From: WHTK01 sp965197795
GTDB taxonomy: Bacteria; Chloroflexota; Dehalococcoidia; DSTF01; WHTK01
Assembly: GCA_965197795.1 (NCBI GenBank)
Contig: OZ240228.1
Span: 1,364,001 to 1,428,000, forward strand
Length of the DNA: 64,000 bases
Direction: 5' to 3'
A program made the translations under genes and the position numbers. Shown piece after piece: positions 62,694 through 64,000 of the stretch (the stretch's first letter is position 1; every line of letters begins with the position of its first letter). The notes beneath the pieces are model-generated. The model had not been told where the DNA came from, made no database searches, and worked only from the letters and a program-made list of their open reading frames with translations.

Positions 62694-64000
62694 TCACTGC
62701 GCGGTGATTTCCAGAGCGATCTTCTGGGCCAAGCGTTGCTCCTTCGCCTCAGCCTTTGCTTGGTCGACCGCTTCCTGCAAGCTGCCGGACTCGAGGACGA
62801 CCCTCGCGGTGTGATAGGCATAGGCCTCCGGTCGCCACGGTTCCTTCGGTTCGACGCCTTGGGCCAGTGCCTTCGCGGTCTGGAGGAGGCGCCGCCGCAC
62901 ATAGATGATCTGGAAGTCGGAGCTCGTCAGGTGTTCGAGCCTCCGGTCAGCGAGCGGGCCCCACTGATCTTCGATCATGGAGATGTCCTGCAACGGGAAG
63001 GTCTTGATTCCCGAGTAAGTAAAGTTCTTCTGCACTGCCCTGTCGATGTTGTAGTTGTTGTCGACGTTGTCCTCGGGCATCCAAGTGCCAGGGATGACGT
63101 GCGGGTAATAGAAGCTGCCGTTTTTATATTCCTTGACGTCCCGCTCTGGAATCGGGTCGTAGCTCCAGCGCAATCGGTAAAACAGCAAGCTCTCGTTGTC
63201 GATCGGGATGCGCATATTAGTGGAGTAAGTATTTGGACCGGCGATGCCGGCTGTGCAGAAAATAGGCATCATCCAGGGGGCGACGTTAGCAACCTTGGTG
63301 CCGTCAGGTCGCTCTCCCGACATGACGAAGAGCATGCCTGAATCACTATCCTCGATCGTTCCCCAGGCTTGCTTACTGGCCTCAGTCTGCCTCCGGTTAC
63401 CCACCGCACGCGGGAAAGGCTCGCTTGGGTCAATGGCTCCACCGTAGGCTAATTGACCGGCACTCGCACCTGGGTCTGGAGGGAGGAGCGGATTGGGAAT
63501 GCGCACGTCTTCTAGCGTCGTGTGGAGAAAGGGACCGTGCCCCGGGTCGTAGTCGCCTTCCATCGCCTGCAGGTAGTTGCACCGCTCGATGAACTTAGAT
63601 ACGTAAACATGGTCCTTCGGGAGCTTTGTCCACTCGAACTCGGGGAAGGGCGGCTGCTTCTCAGCCGGGCCCATATAGGCAAAGATCAGTTTGCCCGCTT
63701 CGACGATTGGATAGCGCTTGATCTTAATCTTTCCCTTGAAGGCCTCGCCTTCGGGGGCGTTGGGGATGTCAATGCACTGGCCGTTAACGTCGAACTTCCA
63801 GCCGTGGTAGATGCAACGCAACCCGTTCTCCTCGTTGCGGCCGAAGAACAGGGGCGCACCGCGGTGAGGGCAGTATGCGTCGACTACGCCAACGTCGCCG
63901 TTGCTGTCGCGGAAGGCTATAAGATCCTCATTCAGCACCTTGATGCGCAGCGGCTCGCAGTCTGGGCCGGGCAGCTCTTCCGCCAGCGCTACTGGCATCC
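62694..64000 (-). CDS. Rieske oxygenase, phthalate 4,5-dioxygenase type (start beyond right edge)
   Basis: 435 residues visible; the first about 25 lie outside the window (the paralogue at 12906 begins 24 residues before MPVALAEELPGPDC). Rieske motifs CPHRG and CIYHGW; iron site EGDYDPGHGPFLH (Asp, His, His). Conserved stretches shared with the 12.9 kb paralogue include NMRIPIDNESL, YRLRWS, GIKTFPLQDI and RRRLL, and both end with a helix rich in Ala/Glu/Lys. Frame intact. No reductase gene is seen beside any of the three copies. Confidence 0.92.
   Translation of the reverse strand, partial: MPVALAEELPGPDCEPLRIKVLNEDLIAFRDSNGDVGVVDAYCPHRGAPLFFGRNEENGLRCIYHGWKFDVNGQCIDIPNAPEGEAFKGKIKIKRYPIVEAGKLIFAYMGPAEKQPPFPEFEWTKLPKDHVYVSKFIERCNYLQAMEGDYDPGHGPFLHTTLEDVRIPNPLLPPDPGASAGQLAYGGAIDPSEPFPRAVGNRRQTEASKQAWGTIEDSDSGMLFVMSGERPDGTKVANVAPWMMPIFCTAGIAGPNTYSTNMRIPIDNESLLFYRLRWSYDPIPERDVKEYKNGSFYYPHVIPGTWMPEDNVDNNYNIDRAVQKNFTYSGIKTFPLQDISMIEDQWGPLADRRLEHLTSSDFQIIYVRRRLLQTAKALAQGVEPKEPWRPEAYAYHTARVVLESGSLQEAVDQAKAEAKEQRLAQKIALEITAQ

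Overview
The window looks like about 64 kb of a GC-rich (about 60%) bacterial chromosome. Most likely it is a member of the Chloroflexota, of the Dehalococcoidia/SAR202 type. This rests on gene content only: several phthalate-type Rieske oxygenases, NIPSNAP and allene-oxide-cyclase-like barrel proteins, many MFS carriers, DUF3179 lipoproteins, a core-MetE-like methionine synthase and a GTP-type PEP carboxykinase. No rRNA is present, so the placement is an inference.

Layout. 0-4.5 kb: an intact translation block on the minus strand (proS, nusA, ylxR, infB; infB runs off the left edge; no rimP). 4.5-10 kb: an isomerase, a two-barrel protein, a SelW-like protein, an MFS carrier and small membrane or zinc-ribbon proteins. 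10.1-11.1 kb: tRNA-Pro followed by a decayed stretch that ends in a second, damaged copy of the tRNA 3' part, which looks like the scar of an integrated element. 11.2-19 kb: ring-fission and Rieske catabolic genes (FAH hydrolase, Rieske oxygenase, barrel protein, NIPSNAP, dienelactone hydrolase, MFS). 19.3-23.3 kb: a complete S-adenosylmethionine cycle, metK - ahcY - MetE-like, with a good SAH riboswitch between metK and ahcY. 23.6-34.4 kb: two OmpR-type regulators, one with its kinase, plus ligD (end joining), pckG, TauD-like and DUF488 genes. 34.4-48.7 kb: oxidoreductases, a molybdenum oxidoreductase, damaged glycan genes, a DUF3179 lipoprotein and tRNA-Gly. 48.9-64 kb: a scrambled aromatic-acid catabolic region with two more Rieske oxygenases, MFS carriers, a lactonase, the 4-oxalomesaconate hydratase LigJ, an alpha/beta hydrolase, a 4,5-dihydroxyphthalate-decarboxylase-like protein and an SDR.

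How the genes fit together. The Rieske oxygenases, the decarboxylase-like protein and LigJ are steps known from phthalate and protocatechuate 4,5-cleavage. FAH and dienelactone hydrolases act on ring-fission products, and the MFS carriers would import acids. The ring-cleavage dioxygenase itself is not in the window.

The most striking property is damage. At least fifteen genes are broken by single-base indels, mostly in short G/C runs, or by in-frame stops. Several others survive only as end fragments, and most of these have an intact relative elsewhere in the window. The long housekeeping genes (proS, nusA, metK, ahcY, pckG, ligD) are all intact. Four copies of the same 60-100 bp sequence, the 3' end of an otherwise missing gene family, lie in one orientation between the gene modules of 48.9-55.7 kb. 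This suggests a region shaped by recombination between repeated gene ends, although sequencing error could explain part of the indels.
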